Assembly: GCA_948144175.1 (NCBI GenBank)
Contig: CANXME010002068.1
Coordinates: 1,116,001 to 1,180,000, forward strand
Source: Closterium sp. NIES-65
Taxonomy: Eukaryota > Streptophyta > Zygnematophyceae > Desmidiales > Closteriaceae
Direction: 5' to 3'
DNA length: 64,000 nt
The translations under genes were made by a program, and so were the position numbers. A model generated the notes under the pieces. It did not search any database. It had not been told where the DNA came from and was given only the letters and a program-made list of their open reading frames with translations. Below are positions 1 through 9,947 of this stretch, one piece after another. Numbering within the stretch: position 1 is the stretch's first letter; the number at the start of each line of letters is the position of its first letter.

Positions 1-1190
1 CGTGTCGTCTCCTGTCTCACCAGACTCTTCCTGGCACCACCGCCTTGGTCACCCCTCCCTGCCTCGTCTCCGAGGCATGGCCTCCCATGTCCTTGTCTCT
101 GGTCTCCCCCGGTCCCTCCCTCCTCTTCCTCCGGGGCCTGCCCCTACCTGCGTCCCTGCGTCGAGGGGCGGCAGCGCGCCGCTCCTCACTCCTCCAAGTT
201 TCCTCCGAGAGAGGCTCCGCTGCAGACACTTCACCTGGACGTGTGGGGCCCCACCCGCGTCGGTGGACAGGGTCACGAATGTTACTTCCTGCTGGTCGTT
301 GACAACTACTCGCGTTACACCATAGTCTTCCTCTTGCGCAGCAAGGTGAGGTCACAGAGCTGTTGATCGACTGGATCCGCGCAGCTCGTCTCTAGCTGTG
401 AGAGATTTTTGGCTCGGACTTTCCTATCCTGCGTTTGCACTCTGACAGAGGCGGAGAGTTTTCCTCTGACCTTCTGCGAGCCTTTTGTCGTGCACGGGGC
501 ATCCGCCAAACGTTCACGCTTCCAGCCTCCCCACAGCAAAATGGGATTGCTGAGCGCCGCATTGGCATGGTCATGGACGTCGCTCGTACGTCCATGATCC
601 ATGCGACTGCTCCCCATTTTCAGTGGCCGTTCGCGGTTCAGTACGCGGTGCATCAGATCAACCTTCAGCCCCGGGTCTCCTTGCCGGAGACCTCCCCTAC
701 TCTGCGGTTGACGGGGAAGGTTGGCGATGCGTCTGCGTTTCGTGTCAGGGGATCTCGGGCCTTTTTCCGTGACTTGTCTGCAAACAAGCTGTCCCCCCGT
801 GCTGTTTCCTGCCTCTTCCTTGGCTTCCCCCCTGACGTGCCTGGTTGGCAGTTTTACCACCCCACCTCGCGCCGTGTTCTGTCCTCCAAGGACGTCACGT
901 TTGACGAGTCGGTGCCTTACTACCGTCTCTTCCCCTACCGCACTGCACCCCTTCCCTCGCCGCCGCTCTTCCTCACTACTAGTTCCCCCCTGGTAGAACC
1001 CCCTCCCCCTCACGGTCCTGCCCCCACAGGTGTGTCTCAGGTAGATGCAGTCGAGCCTGTCGAGGCAGCTGTTGACTCTGGTGCTGCTAGGGGTGTTGAG
1101 CCTACGGGTGCAGGGTCTTGGGGTGCTGAGCCTGGGGGTGCTGAGCCTGCGCGTGCGGAGCCTTGGGGTGCTGAGCCCGGGGGTGCTTAG
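1..1190 (+). pseudogene. Copia-1 GAG-pre-integrase and integrase, broken
   Basis: This is the integrase part of the polyprotein, which would insert the cDNA into the genome. The start matches the zinc-binding pre-integrase block ([14 protein letters not shown]). The catalytic aspartates are recognisable as LDVWGP near 232-250 and HSDRGGE near 438-458, and the glutamate as NGIAERR near 542-562. Damage includes a TAG at 393-395 where related copies read CAG, a TGA shortly after, and frame changes before 430. From about 435 to 1190 the frame is open for some 250 codons, covering the integrase C-terminal half and the start of the PGGAE-type linker. Confidence 0.88.
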
Positions 1191-2523
1191 TCTGGGAGTG
1201 CTGAGCCTGGGGGTGCTGTGACTGGGGGTGTGGAGCCTAAGGGTGTCGGGATTGCTCGTGTGGAGTCTGGCGGTCCTGGGTCTGGAGGTCCTTCGGGTAC
1301 CTCGTCTCGGCGGGAGCTACCCTCTACACAGAAGCTGCGCGAGTGGTTTGCTCGGCGCTGCAGCCGTGCTGCTAGAGCTATAGATGCTGCTGGAGCTTGA
1401 GGTTCTACTGCTGTTGAGGGTGTTGGTGCCACGGGTCCCGGAGGTGCTCGTACTGGAGGTACTAGAGCTGCTGCGCCTGGGGGTACTCCTTGTAGTGGGG
1501 CTGCCGGCGGTGCTGAAGCTAGCGGTGCTGCTGGGGTAGGTGCTCCTGGAGCTGATGGAGCTGGAGCTGGAGCTAATGGAGCTGGAGTTGGCGGTGCTTG
1601 GGGGTGCTGGAGTTGGCGCTCCTGGAGCTGGGGGTGCTACTGGCGCAGGTGCTACCGCTGGGGGTGCTGATGCTGTACCTGCTGAATCTGGAGGTGCTGC
1701 GCGGCCGCGGCCGTACTTCGTTCCGCTCCTTGAGCAGGCTCTTGGTCTTCCGCCCTCTAATGGTCCTACTCCTTACTTAGAGTGTCCACAACCTGTCTTG
1801 TCTGAGTCACAGTTACAGCCCGCCTCCCCTCTGCTTGCTCCTTCTCCCTACACTGGTCCTACTGGAGGTCTTGCTGAGCGTCGTGAGCCTGCGTCTCGTC
1901 CTGCGTCGCCTGTTCGTGCTGCTCGCACTAGTCCTCGTGTTCCGCGTCCGCATCCTCCTGCGGTCCCAGGCACACACCGGATGGCACTGCGTCCTTCCAC
2001 TGCTCCACTGCGTGTCCCTTTGCTGTCTCCTTCAGAGTCCTCTCTTCCTACTCTTGCTGACCCGGAGTCTGACTCCCTTCGTGCTGCCAGTCCTACTGTC
2101 ACGCGTCTCCTGGCTACTGTTGTCACTGACCCTTCCTTTGAGTCCACTGCTGCATCTGCCCTAGTTGCTGAGCTTGTCGACTTGGGAGACCTGGATGCAC
2201 CACACATCCCGACTCCGCGCTCTTATGCGGAGGCGATAGAGGGTCCCTTCTCCTCTCAGTGGCAGTCAGCCATGGACGCAGAGATGGCTTCCTGGAAGTC
2301 CACAGGCACCTACGTTGACGAGGTTCCCCCTCCTGGGGCGAACATCGTTAGCGGCATGTGGATTTTCAGGGTCAAGCGGCCGCTGGGTTCTCCGCTTGTT
2401 TTTAAGGTGCATTACGTGACTCGAGGCTTCAGTCAGCGGCAGGGAGTTGACTACTTTCAGACCTTCTCTCCCACCCCGAAGATGACCACTCTTCGGGTGC
2501 TGCTGCACATAGCCGCTCAGTGA
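1191..2523 (+). pseudogene. Copia-1 linker and N-terminal reverse transcriptase, broken
   Basis: This covers the repetitive linker ([13 protein letters not shown], then Gly/Ala-rich) and the first third of the reverse transcriptase. The block PYFVPLLEQALGLPP is conserved in every copy and marks the end of the Gly/Ala part. The RT start is recognised from [15 protein letters not shown] and GMWIFRVKR near 2250-2375 and from [15 protein letters not shown] just before the break. The frame stops at 2521-2523 (TGA where related copies have an arginine codon), immediately upstream of a 35-bp duplication. A large part of the linker also reads as Leu-rich sequence in another frame, which is an artefact of its composition. 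Confidence 0.82.
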
Positions 2524-2535
2524 GACTATGAGCTT

Positions 2536-2605
2536 CACTCTCTTCACTTCAGCACTGCTTTCCTACAGGGCACTCTCTTCACTTCAGCACTGCTTTCCTA
2601 CAGGG
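2536..2605 (+). repeat. 35-bp perfect tandem duplication inside the RT of Copia-1
   Basis: The 35 bases at 2536-2570 (beginning CACTCTCTTCACTTCAGCAC) recur exactly at 2571-2605. Other copies here have the segment once. As 35 is not a multiple of three, the duplication shifts the RT frame. It looks like a local replication or repair slip after insertion. Confidence 0.9.
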
Positions 2606-3821
2606 CAGGCTGCACGAGGAGATCTGGCTGCGCCGCCCACCTGGCTTCACTGGGTCGTTTCCTCTTGGTACCCATTGGAGCCTCTGGTGGCCAGTCTACG
2701 GTCTCCACCAGGCGCCCCGTGAGTGGCACGACACACTGAGGACTACTCTTGCGGCTCTTGGGTTTGCTCCTTCTAGTGCTGACCCGTCGATGTTTCTACG
2801 CACCGACACCTCTTTGCAGCCGTTCTACATCCTCATGTACGTCGACGACTTGGTCTTTGCCACTGCTGATACTGCTGGACTCGCCCACGTGAAGTTCGAG
2901 CTGCAGAAGAGACACACGTGTACAGACCTGGGTGAACTGCGCAGCTACCTTGGCTTGCAGATCACCCGAGACGGAGCACAGCACACCATTACCCTGACTC
3001 AGTCACACATGGTGCAGCAGGTCCTTCAGCGCTTCGGCTTCACGTACTCCTCGCCTCAGGCCACTCCTCTGTCTACTCGCCACTCGCTCTCAGCTCTGCC
3101 TTCGGATGAGTCTGTAGAGCCGAGTGGCCCATACCCAGAGCTTGTTGGCTGCCTCATGTACCTGATGACCTGCACTCGACCTGACCTTGCATACCCTCTT
3201 AGCATTTTGGCACGCTATGTTGCTCCTGGGAGACACAGACCTGAGCACATGGCTGCAGCGAAGAGGGTGTTGCGCTACTTGTGCAGTACGTCGGGCATGG
3301 GGCTCGTGCTTGGAGGGCGGCGTTCAGTGGTCCTCACTGGTCACGCAGACGCTTCTTGGGCTGACGACCAGGCTACGCAGCGGTCGTCACAGGGTTACAC
3401 CTTCAGCCTTGGTTCCGGCTCTGTTTTGTGGTGGTTTACCCGCTCGTCTTCTGTTCTCGGCTCCAGCTGTGAGGCTGAGATCTACGCAGGGGCCATGGCT
3501 GCACAAGAGCTACGCTGGCTCACCTACCTGCTGACCGGCCTAGGAGAGCTGCCTCGTTATCCTCCAGTTCTGTACGTAGACAACAAGGCCATGCTGGCCT
3601 TGTGTCGGGAGCACAGACTGGAGCACAGAACGAAGCACATTGCTCTTCGCTACTTCCTTGCTCGTGAGCTGTAGTAGCGTGGTCAGCTGCGCCTTGCTTA
3701 TGTGGCCTCTGAGGCCAACACTGCTGATATCTTTACCAAGGCACTTCAGCGTTGTGATCATCAGCGCTTTTGTACGATGCTAGGTCTTGTGCCTACTTGG
3801 CCTCACTTGCTCACTTCTTGA
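2606..3821 (+). pseudogene. Copia-1 reverse transcriptase (C-terminal part) and RNase H, broken
   Basis: The frame is open from about 2790 to 3671 for some 294 codons. It shows the RT catalytic box YVDD (near 2836-2850), then the RNase H acidic residues in HADASW, SCEAEI and YVDNK. Two adjacent TAG codons at 3672-3677 replace the CAG CAG seen in related copies. Beyond them the same frame continues through TADIFTKAL, carrying the last RNase H aspartate, to the natural TGA at 3819-3821. Apart from the duplication upstream and the two stops, this is one of the better preserved RT/RNase H regions of the window. Confidence 0.9.
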
Positions 3822-4002
3822 CCTTGCTTGTACCGTGATCTATTTATACCTGCACTTGCTTGTTTACCTTTATATATGATCCTGCATGTGAACTTGCCTT
3901 GTGGCCTTTAACTTGTGCTCGGAATGTGTGGTGACATTGTGATCCACACTGAGCTTGCCTTGCTTGATTGGTCTTGTGACCCCTTGTTCTCCCCCACTTT
4001 AC

Positions 4003-4139
4003 CTATGGGGGTGTGTCAAACATTTATGCTCTAGTCTATGTAGGCTGTAGTGGGGTAGACAGTATGGGGTACAGTTTTCTAGGGTTACATATTTGTACCC
4101 AACTCATTTCCTAGTCCATCATTCCTCATTCTCTTCACA
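4003..4139 (+). repeat. Polypurine tract and 3' LTR of Copia-1
   Basis: The polypurine tract CTATGGGGGTG (4003-4013) primes plus-strand DNA. It is followed by the LTR at 4014-4139 (126 bp), starting TGTCAAACAT and ending TTCTCTTCACA. The LTR contains the core GTAGTGGGGTAGAC followed by TATGGGGTAC, present in all copia LTRs of the window. About 180 bases of 3' UTR (3822-4002) lie between the stop codon and the tract; the stretch before the tract is nearly identical among the copies. Confidence 0.88.
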
Positions 4140-4274
4140 TTCCACCCTCTAGTTGGTGCACTCGGTTTGTCCGTTTGCCACAGGGTGGTACAAAGAACTA
4201 AGTTTTATTCAGGTGTCAAACTACAACCATAGGTTTCTTGCGAAGCTACTTGTGAATTTGGTGTCACATCACTT

Positions 4275-4700
4275 CATGATCTCCGATGGTATCCCATGCA
4301 CACGAACGATGGTGGAGATGAAAAGTTGAGCTGTTTCTTTGGTAAAGACGGACCTTTTTGCAAGCTGCAAGATGTGCCATTTTCGTCAGCCCGCTGACAA
4401 GTATGAGGATTGCATCATTGCCGCTTGCCTCAGCCGGTTACCCCGTGGTGAAATTTATTGTCACGTGCTGCCAAGCACGCTCTGGGGATGGTATCGGTTG
4501 TCCCCCATACTTCTATTGTGACGATTTGATGAGTTGCCAAGTGGGGCCAATGCTATGTGCCTCTGTACACTAGTGAGTATTTTTGGCCAGTGCCGTAGTA
4601 ATATATTTTCAGTTGTTGGCATGTTTTTTCTACTCCAAAAGCCTTGGGGTAGTTTTGTCGTGATGACTCATAAAACTTAAGTTCCTTCAATAACGAGTAG
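4275..4700 (-). pseudogene. Gypsy-D integrase relic
   Basis: Minus-strand reading gives a zinc-binding-type segment (FGVEKTCQQLKIYYYG, near 4590-4680). It continues to PERAWQHVTINF and then GNDAILILVSGLTKMAH, matching the integrase pattern in which the first catalytic aspartate sits in a (M)DF motif and a second acidic residue in VDR. Here those positions read N and S, and a stop and a frameshift follow, so the protein is dead. The bases between this block and Copia-1 (4140-4274) hold nothing else I can identify. Confidence 0.6.
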
Positions 4701-4800
4701 CCAGGTATGTGATTGATGGTGGCTTTATGTAAGACACTTTTTGTGTCGCTGTGAATTGCTACGAGTTGTGATTATGTTTGATATCTGTAGGAGATAAGGT

Positions 4801-5038
4801 TGTGAAGGATCGAGCTTAAGAGGTAGTTGAGAGTTAAGTGGGGCCTAGGCTTAGTAGCCTAGGCCAAGGAGAAGTCGAGTGGTTTGTGCCAAGGGAGAGT
4901 ATCGAGAATGGGAATGGTGTTCACTATAGCAAGAGAGTCCATATAGCAAACAAGTGAAGAAAGAGGTGCACCACCCATAAAGTTCATATCTACACTACAG
5001 CTAGAACTACATGCAGGTATAAGAATATAATTCTGACA
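4801..5038 (-). repeat. 3' LTR of the TRIM-like element
   Basis: In element orientation this 238-bp LTR starts TGTCAGAATT and ends CCTTCACA. It holds a perfect hairpin at 4842-4865: arms GGCCTAGGCT and AGCCTAGGCC with a four-base loop. The same hairpin is found in the 5' LTR and in solo LTR S3. Confidence 0.9.
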
Positions 5039-6021
5039 TCCCCCCGTAACTGCATGCAGGAATAGCTAAGTGCAAAACACAACCTGCAGGGGTACACCAC
5101 AGACTGATAAAACAGCAATAGCAGGTACGGTAACAGAGCAGGTACAGCAGGTCGACAGCAAGAAATTCCTGCCACCCCCTTACCCTCTCCCCCCCCAACC
5201 ACAGGAGGGGCAGCAGGGAGAGTGAGGAGGCGGGCTGGCTCTGGCTGCTCACCCCCTCCATCTCCTCACCCTCCCCCTCCCCCTCCCCCCCACACTGCTG
5301 CAGGAGCAACAGAGGGGGGAAGAGAGGAGAGGTGGAGAGACGGCTGCTGGTTGGTCTCACACCCGCCACCCCAGTGCCACTCCCCCTGCTCCCTCACACC
5401 CTCCCCCCCAGTGGCAGCTGCAGCAGTGGGAACGAAAGGAGGAGGGGAAGGGAAGCACACTACCCAACACTCCAACACCCGCCACCCCCATACCCTCCCC
5501 CCCACCGCTGCAGGGAGACGAAGGAGGAGGGGGTGGGCGGGAAGAAAGCCGCAGAGCGGCTACAGAGGGTCGGCGCAGGTAGGTCAGGGGCGGCTGCAGG
5601 GAGTGCAGGTGCGGGGTGAGGCAGAGGCACCGCCGAGGGCGGGTACTTGGCGGTTCAGGACACCGTCGCAGGCGCCAGGGGCGGTTTCGCGGCGGCTCAA
5701 GGGCACCGTCGCGCATGCCACGGGGCGCACGATGAGCAGGGCACCGTCGCGTGCCACGGGGCGCACGACGGGCAAGTTTAGGGCACCGTCGTGTGCCTTG
5801 GGGCGCACGACGAGCAGGGCACCGTCGCATGCCACGGGGCGCACGACGGGCAAGTTTAAGTTTAGGGCACTGTCGCGTGCCACGGGGTGCGCGACGGGCA
5901 GAGAAGATGTCACTCGCCACCCGGGGGCGGGACAGGACGAAAATCGCCACGCGCCCTAGGCGCGCAACCGGAAAAACAGCAGCGGAAGCATAAGGCGGGC
6001 CCACAGGCCAGGACGAAACAC
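5039..6021 (-). repeat. GC-rich non-coding interior of the TRIM-like element
   Basis: The part from about 5690 to 5900 is made of degenerate tandem units containing GGCACCGTCGCGTGCCACGG followed by a GCGCACGACG segment, at least four times with variation. The remainder (5160-5560) is rich in CCCTCC and its complement. Open frames exist on both strands, but they encode low-complexity Pro/Arg/Gly strings and match no retrotransposon domain, so I read the interior as non-coding. It could carry packaging or dimerisation signals; that is inference. Confidence 0.7.
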
Positions 6022-6033
6022 GCTCTGATACCA
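6022..6033 (-). promoter_or_regulatory. Primer-binding site, initiator tRNA-Met
   Basis: The minus strand reads TGGTATCAGAGC immediately inside the 5' LTR. This is the standard complement of the 3' end of initiator tRNA-Met and sets the element's orientation as minus. Confidence 0.92.
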
Positions 6034-6271
6034 TGTGAAGGATCGAGCTTAAGAGGTAGTTGAAAGTTAAGTGGGGCCTAGGCTTAGTAGCCTAGGCCAA
6101 GGAGAAGTCGAGTGGTTTGTGCCAAGGGAGAGTATCGAGAATGGGAATGGTGTTCACTATAGCAAGAGAGTACATATAGCAAACAAGTGAAGAAAGAGGT
6201 GCACCACCTATAAAGTTCATATCTACACTACAGCTAGAACTACATGCAGGTATAAGAATATAATTCTGACA
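6034..6271 (-). repeat. 5' LTR of the TRIM-like element
   Basis: 238 bp, 98.7% identical by eye to the copy at 4801-5038. The hairpin recurs unchanged at 6075-6098. Confidence 0.9.

Positions 6272-6303
<32 letters not shown>
6272..6303. repeat. AT-dinucleotide microsatellite
   Basis: An ATAT tract directly abuts the TRIM 5' LTR. Slippage here may explain why no TSD can be seen for that element. Confidence 0.8.
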
Positions 6304-6304
<1 letters not shown>

Positions 6305-6349
6305 ATGTGCGCTGAAATGTCTTCTCAAAAATATACTACTAGTCACTAA

Positions 6350-6800
6350 AACAATGGCTTGTGAGCAGTGGGCTGGTTTGGGCGAGTAGGATGGTGCGAA
6401 TCTGGGCAGTCAAATGAGTCCGTACGTCGGTGATATTCGAAGCCGCTATTTTGTAGGTAACCATGTAGTGAAAACTTTTCTTTAAAATTCCAACCAGCAA
6501 TTTGTCTTTGGGTTGAGATGTGGAGTGATCATTGGTCCAACCGTACGGTCATGTACGCGCAGTCATGTAATAGCGCAAAACCTTGAACGCATGAATGGGT
6601 ACAAGCATTTGCAGTCGTGTGTAAGGTACCGTAATTCTTTTTAAGCAAATGCTTGCATGCCTTTGTCAAATTCCTATAGTGGTACCGTACAACTCCAATT
6701 GCAATATCCCTAGCTTCGATAACTACCTCAAACATGTGGTGAGGGTCTGCAATTTGCGCAACAAACAGTGAGCACAATACGCTATTTCGGGGCAAGGAAG
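6350..6800 (-). pseudogene. Gypsy-D RNase H relic
   Basis: The minus strand encodes IADPHHMFEVVIEARDIAIG (6690-6760). It corresponds to the RNase H start of Ty3/gypsy RTs, where a DAS motif carries the first catalytic aspartate; here that residue is replaced (EAR). Downstream, HYMVTYKIAASNITDV and ILLAQT resemble the RNase H C-terminus of Gypsy-C. Frames are interrupted, so it is not functional. Confidence 0.6.
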
Positions 6801-7339
6801 GCAGCTCACTTTTTCTTCCCCCACTATACGTTAGTTTTAGGTAGTGACCTCCTTCCTCAACGAGTTTGTGAGAGGGCTATTAACATGGCCATGTCAGGGA
6901 CGAAAACAATAATTAACGAACACAGAAAAACTTTGCAGCTCTGATTCAATCGTGGGTATTCGTGATGAACATCTTTTTTGACGCAAACTACATGACATTG
7001 GTCACGACACAAATTCGATCTCCTCTTTGGGGGCACGCCTTAGATTGCTGGTGGGCTTTCGTTTCCTCACCAAGTGACCACGAGCCACTGCCGCAATGGG
7101 AAGGCCTTTCCGGGCCAGCTGTTTCATGGAGCTCGTCATTATGCAAATCGCCCAATACCACACATGGAACGTATAGTGCTTAGGGCTGCGATCATATTTG
7201 GAGCCGATTGCGGCTTCAATATGGGCGCGTAAGAAGCTGCGCACTTGGGGCCAGCTCGGAATGGTTCACGACTATACAGTCAAACTATGTTTGTATTGTT
7301 CGATAAGGAGTATTGAGTTGCATGTTAGGGGGTACACAG
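6801..7339. other. No recognisable gene
   Basis: A moderately AT-rich stretch. A minus-strand open frame (7002-7244, 80 codons) shows no motif I recognise. The position suggests further decayed retroelement sequence. Confidence 0.4.
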
Positions 7340-7626
7340 AATCCCTGTCCGCCATATCGATGTGAAGAGCGTGTTCCATTACGCGTTGATAGACGTAGTG
7401 ATTATCGTGGAGCAGCCGTATACTTACGGCGAAAGGGACTGCAGTAACCAGAGCGCGACTGGATCTTGAATTAGCCAGGATTCGTCAGTGGCACCAAGCA
7501 CATCGCGATGCGTACCTCTTCGTCAAGGATGAAGTAAATAAGGGCAAAGTCGATTTGACGTATTTCCCAATGGGTGACATGGCAGCCGGCTTCCTCACGA
7601 AGCGATTGCCCCATGAACAGTACTAG
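7340..7626 (+). pseudogene. Copia RNase H tail from a different lineage, relic
   Basis: Two pieces of a copia RNase H C-terminus are readable: RHIDVKSVFHYALI (near 7370-7412), corresponding to the KHIDVRYHF-type motif, and VKDEVNKGKVDLTYFPMGD followed by MAAGFLTKRLP (near 7525-7610), corresponding to the ADIFTK-type motif. The sequence between is disordered. It differs clearly from the Copia-1 to Copia-8 family, whose tail reads SEANTADIFTK, so it marks a second, older copia lineage. Confidence 0.55.
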
Positions 7627-8279
7627 CACTGCTCCGAACTCAGCGGAGTGGTCAAGCGAGTCAAGACTTGCTACGGCCAGGAGTGAAGGGGGGCATTACA
7701 AATAGTAAATTGAGAATAACTGTGCACTCCTTTCGGTAGGAAGCGAAGAATGCAATGAGGAGTATGAAGGCGAAAAGGCGGAATGATGCGAAGAGTCGCA
7801 TATGGTTAGCAACATCTGAACCGTCGGAGCAGATGCATCGTGCAGCTACATGAGAGAAGATTTAGGCGGGAACAGGTTTGTAATCGTCTGGAGTTGCACA
7901 GTCTGATTTCACTGCAATAAGGCAATGTACCCCTTAGAGTATATGGCTAGTCTGAGTCAATTTGTTTTCCCTTTGTATTATTATATAAACCTATGTATCC
8001 CTTTGACTTAATCATCCCAGTAATTACATATTCACTCTGACACGATGTCAATAGTTACACGGGAACATACTCTCTGCGACCATCATGAGGAGATCCTAAG
8101 CACGATCAACCTTCTGATTGCATGGTATGAGAGCGATCTAGGAATCCTTTGAAATTCTCGGTGAAATGAGGTGGCGTCCGGCACACACTCAAGCTTAAGG
8201 ATGGCCAGAGGATTTGAAGGTTGGACCAATCTGACTGCTGAAATGCAAACCAGCCCAGCTGCGTCAAACGAGGAGACGA
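7627..8279. other. No recognisable gene
   Basis: No conserved motif, LTR pair or long frame is seen. Composition is near that of the flanking retroelement debris. Confidence 0.4.
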
Positions 8280-9895
8280 CGACGATGAATACCGTCGCAC
8301 TCAAACAAGAGATTTAACGACTTTCGATTCTGGAACAAGGGCTCCAGACCATGCAGAATGGCAACGCGGGAAACTCCTCCCAACCCTCTCAACTGACCGC
8401 GAATGGCCGCGATACTGTCCCGCACACTTTCTCCCTCAAAACAAATGGTTCAACACCCAAAGTCCTCCGTCCTAACGAGGATGCAATTCTCTCAGCTCAA
8501 TAAAAAATTATGCATGTATAAAAAAGAAAGACAAGTACATGTTTTGACGACAGAGACTTAAGGCTATACCTGGAGCTTCGACCTAGAGCTAGTGCTGCAA
8601 AATGCACAGATTTCCACTGATTCAACGGTAGCTACGCAGGACCCTCGGCTAACGCTACTCAAAAGCAGTAATACAATGTTATACAAAGATTTAGTTCCAT
8701 TGTCAGCAGTCGTTAATGCCGGAGTGGTTAACGGGACAGACTCGTTTTGTTGAGTCCTCCCGCGCATGTACGAATCTTGCTGAACGCGATTGATCCAGAA
8801 ACTTAGGAAGGCAATTCTGATGTTTTGGAATTTCCATGCTGCTTTATGAAAAAAGTGATAAATGTGCAACTCAAAACCAACGCTTGTTCGAGGCAAAGTA
8901 CATTCGTGAAAACCAAATCAAACCACTCCAACATCTCTTGAAAATTTGTCACCAAACGAACCGGCCCACCACTTCTTCCATCCATTTTGCAACAATGGAG
9001 GATTCTAGCGTTGCCGAGAACACTCAACCAGCCAACACCGAAGAAAAGACCCCTCCAATAGTACCAATGGAGGATTCCTTTGCCTGAAACGCAAGAGTCC
9101 GAGGTTCCTTTCGCCAGCACCACCAATAATCCACCTCATCCCAACCCCGTTCCTCCCGCAGACTAGCGACGATCTCGTAGTCCCTCACCCATTCCATCGT
9201 ACAACGCCAACAAGGATTACGAAGTCGATAACTTCATCCATGGATATTCTAACACTTCACCGTTAGGGGAGGTTGATAAAGACCCTACGGAACTTAAGAG
9301 CGCAGCTACGACCAATGTCACTGATGCTTCTCATCAAATTATGAATAGGACCGCAGAAGAAGAATATGAAGTAGTTGTCGCTCGATTTGACTTGAATGAG
9401 GATTTCCGCGCGCGAACAGAACAGCAAGTGAGAAAAATATGCCTTGATCCAGAGATAACGGTTGGCGTGTAATTCGAACTGCAATCATGACGTGTCTGTT
9501 AAACTATGATTTATATGTAGTTCGCGTTTGCAGTTTGTGTAATGTCGATTGCATTGTTACTGTTGATAGCAAACGAGCACCCTACTGACAAGACAATATA
9601 GCTCAGCAATCACCATTCACACCGACTTGTGGTACCGATCCATGCAATGGACAACAATCAGATCAATCAATTGGAAGAACATGTGGAACACCATGTGCTG
9701 GTGGTAGGGAGGGTGAAGGGTTGTAAAATGTTCGTTGACATTGAGGCCAGTTATAGCTTCCTCATCAACTTGTCGACGGCAAAATTAAAATCGGAATCAA
9801 TATGAACATGTGTTTGCCCAGGATAAATGTGCGAATGGTGGATGGGACATTGTCAAGAATTGGAAAAGGCTTTAAATGAAGTGTGACGACTACTT
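8280..9895 (+). pseudogene. Gypsy-like gag and protease relic
   Basis: Near 9690-9785 the plus strand reads HHVLVVGRVKGCKMFVDIEA followed by SYSFLINLSTAKL. This matches the retropepsin pattern of some Ty3/gypsy elements, with the (D)xGAS active site decayed to DIEAS. Upstream, open but interrupted frames (for example 8995-9087 and 9170-9470) encode hydrophilic, acidic and Pro-rich sequence of the kind found between gag and protease, but I recognise no gag domain there. The protease reading is cut by Copia-2 and would resume at 11527-11573. An AT-rich stretch with short A-runs at 8500-8560 may be a further small insertion. Confidence 0.45.
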
Positions 9896-9947
9896 TGTTG
9901 AACAAGAATGAATGAACTAAGAGTGAAAATGAGTACAAGTATGAAAA

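Larger units (their letters stand above)
1..4139 (+). mobile_element. Copia-1: 3' part of a Ty1/copia retrotransposon, decayed
   Basis: The window opens inside this element. In order it carries GAG-pre-integrase and integrase, a Gly/Ala/Glu/Pro-rich linker, reverse transcriptase, RNase H, a 3' UTR, a polypurine tract and a 126-bp 3' LTR. The reading frame is broken by stop codons, frameshifts and a 35-bp tandem duplication, so it cannot be autonomous. Its 5' LTR lies outside the window, so the TSD cannot be paired; the five bases after the LTR are TTCCA. It abuts a gypsy integrase relic on the right, so it probably inserted into Gypsy-D. Confidence 0.93.
4801..6271 (-). mobile_element. TRIM-like non-autonomous LTR retrotransposon, 1471 bp
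   Basis: Two 238-bp direct repeats (4801-5038 and 6034-6271, 3 mismatches) bracket a 995-bp interior. Read on the minus strand, the interior starts with a perfect initiator-tRNA-Met PBS next to the 5' LTR (6022-6033) and ends with a G-run polypurine tract next to the 3' LTR (5039-5046). No protease, integrase or RT motif is present in any frame. Size, LTR length and lack of coding capacity fit the TRIM class, which depends on enzymes of other elements. The flanking five bases differ (AAGGT and ATATA); the right flank runs straight into an AT microsatellite, which may have erased the TSD. Confidence 0.87.
4140..6800 (-). mobile_element. Gypsy-D: highly decayed Ty3/gypsy remnant, split by a TRIM-like element
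   Basis: On the minus strand, RNase H sequence (6350-6800) is followed downstream by integrase sequence (4275-4700), the normal Ty3/gypsy order. The TRIM-like element at 4801-6271 lies between them. No LTR, PBS or long open frame survives. The RNase H tail resembles that of Gypsy-C at 60640-60800 (shared ILLAQT motif), so both may be relics of one lineage. Confidence 0.6.

Noticed and set aside
5222-5959. Arg/Pro-rich frame inside the TRIM-like element as a possible protein
   Set aside because: Composition is dictated by the GC-rich repeats, frames of similar length exist on the other strand, and no domain is visible.
6022-6033. tRNA-Met-like sequence as a tRNA gene
   Set aside because: Only the 12 bases complementary to the tRNA 3' end are present, next to an LTR: a primer-binding site.
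4796-6276. TSD for the TRIM-like element
   Set aside because: AAGGT and ATATA do not match; the right flank is an AT microsatellite, so I do not claim a TSD.
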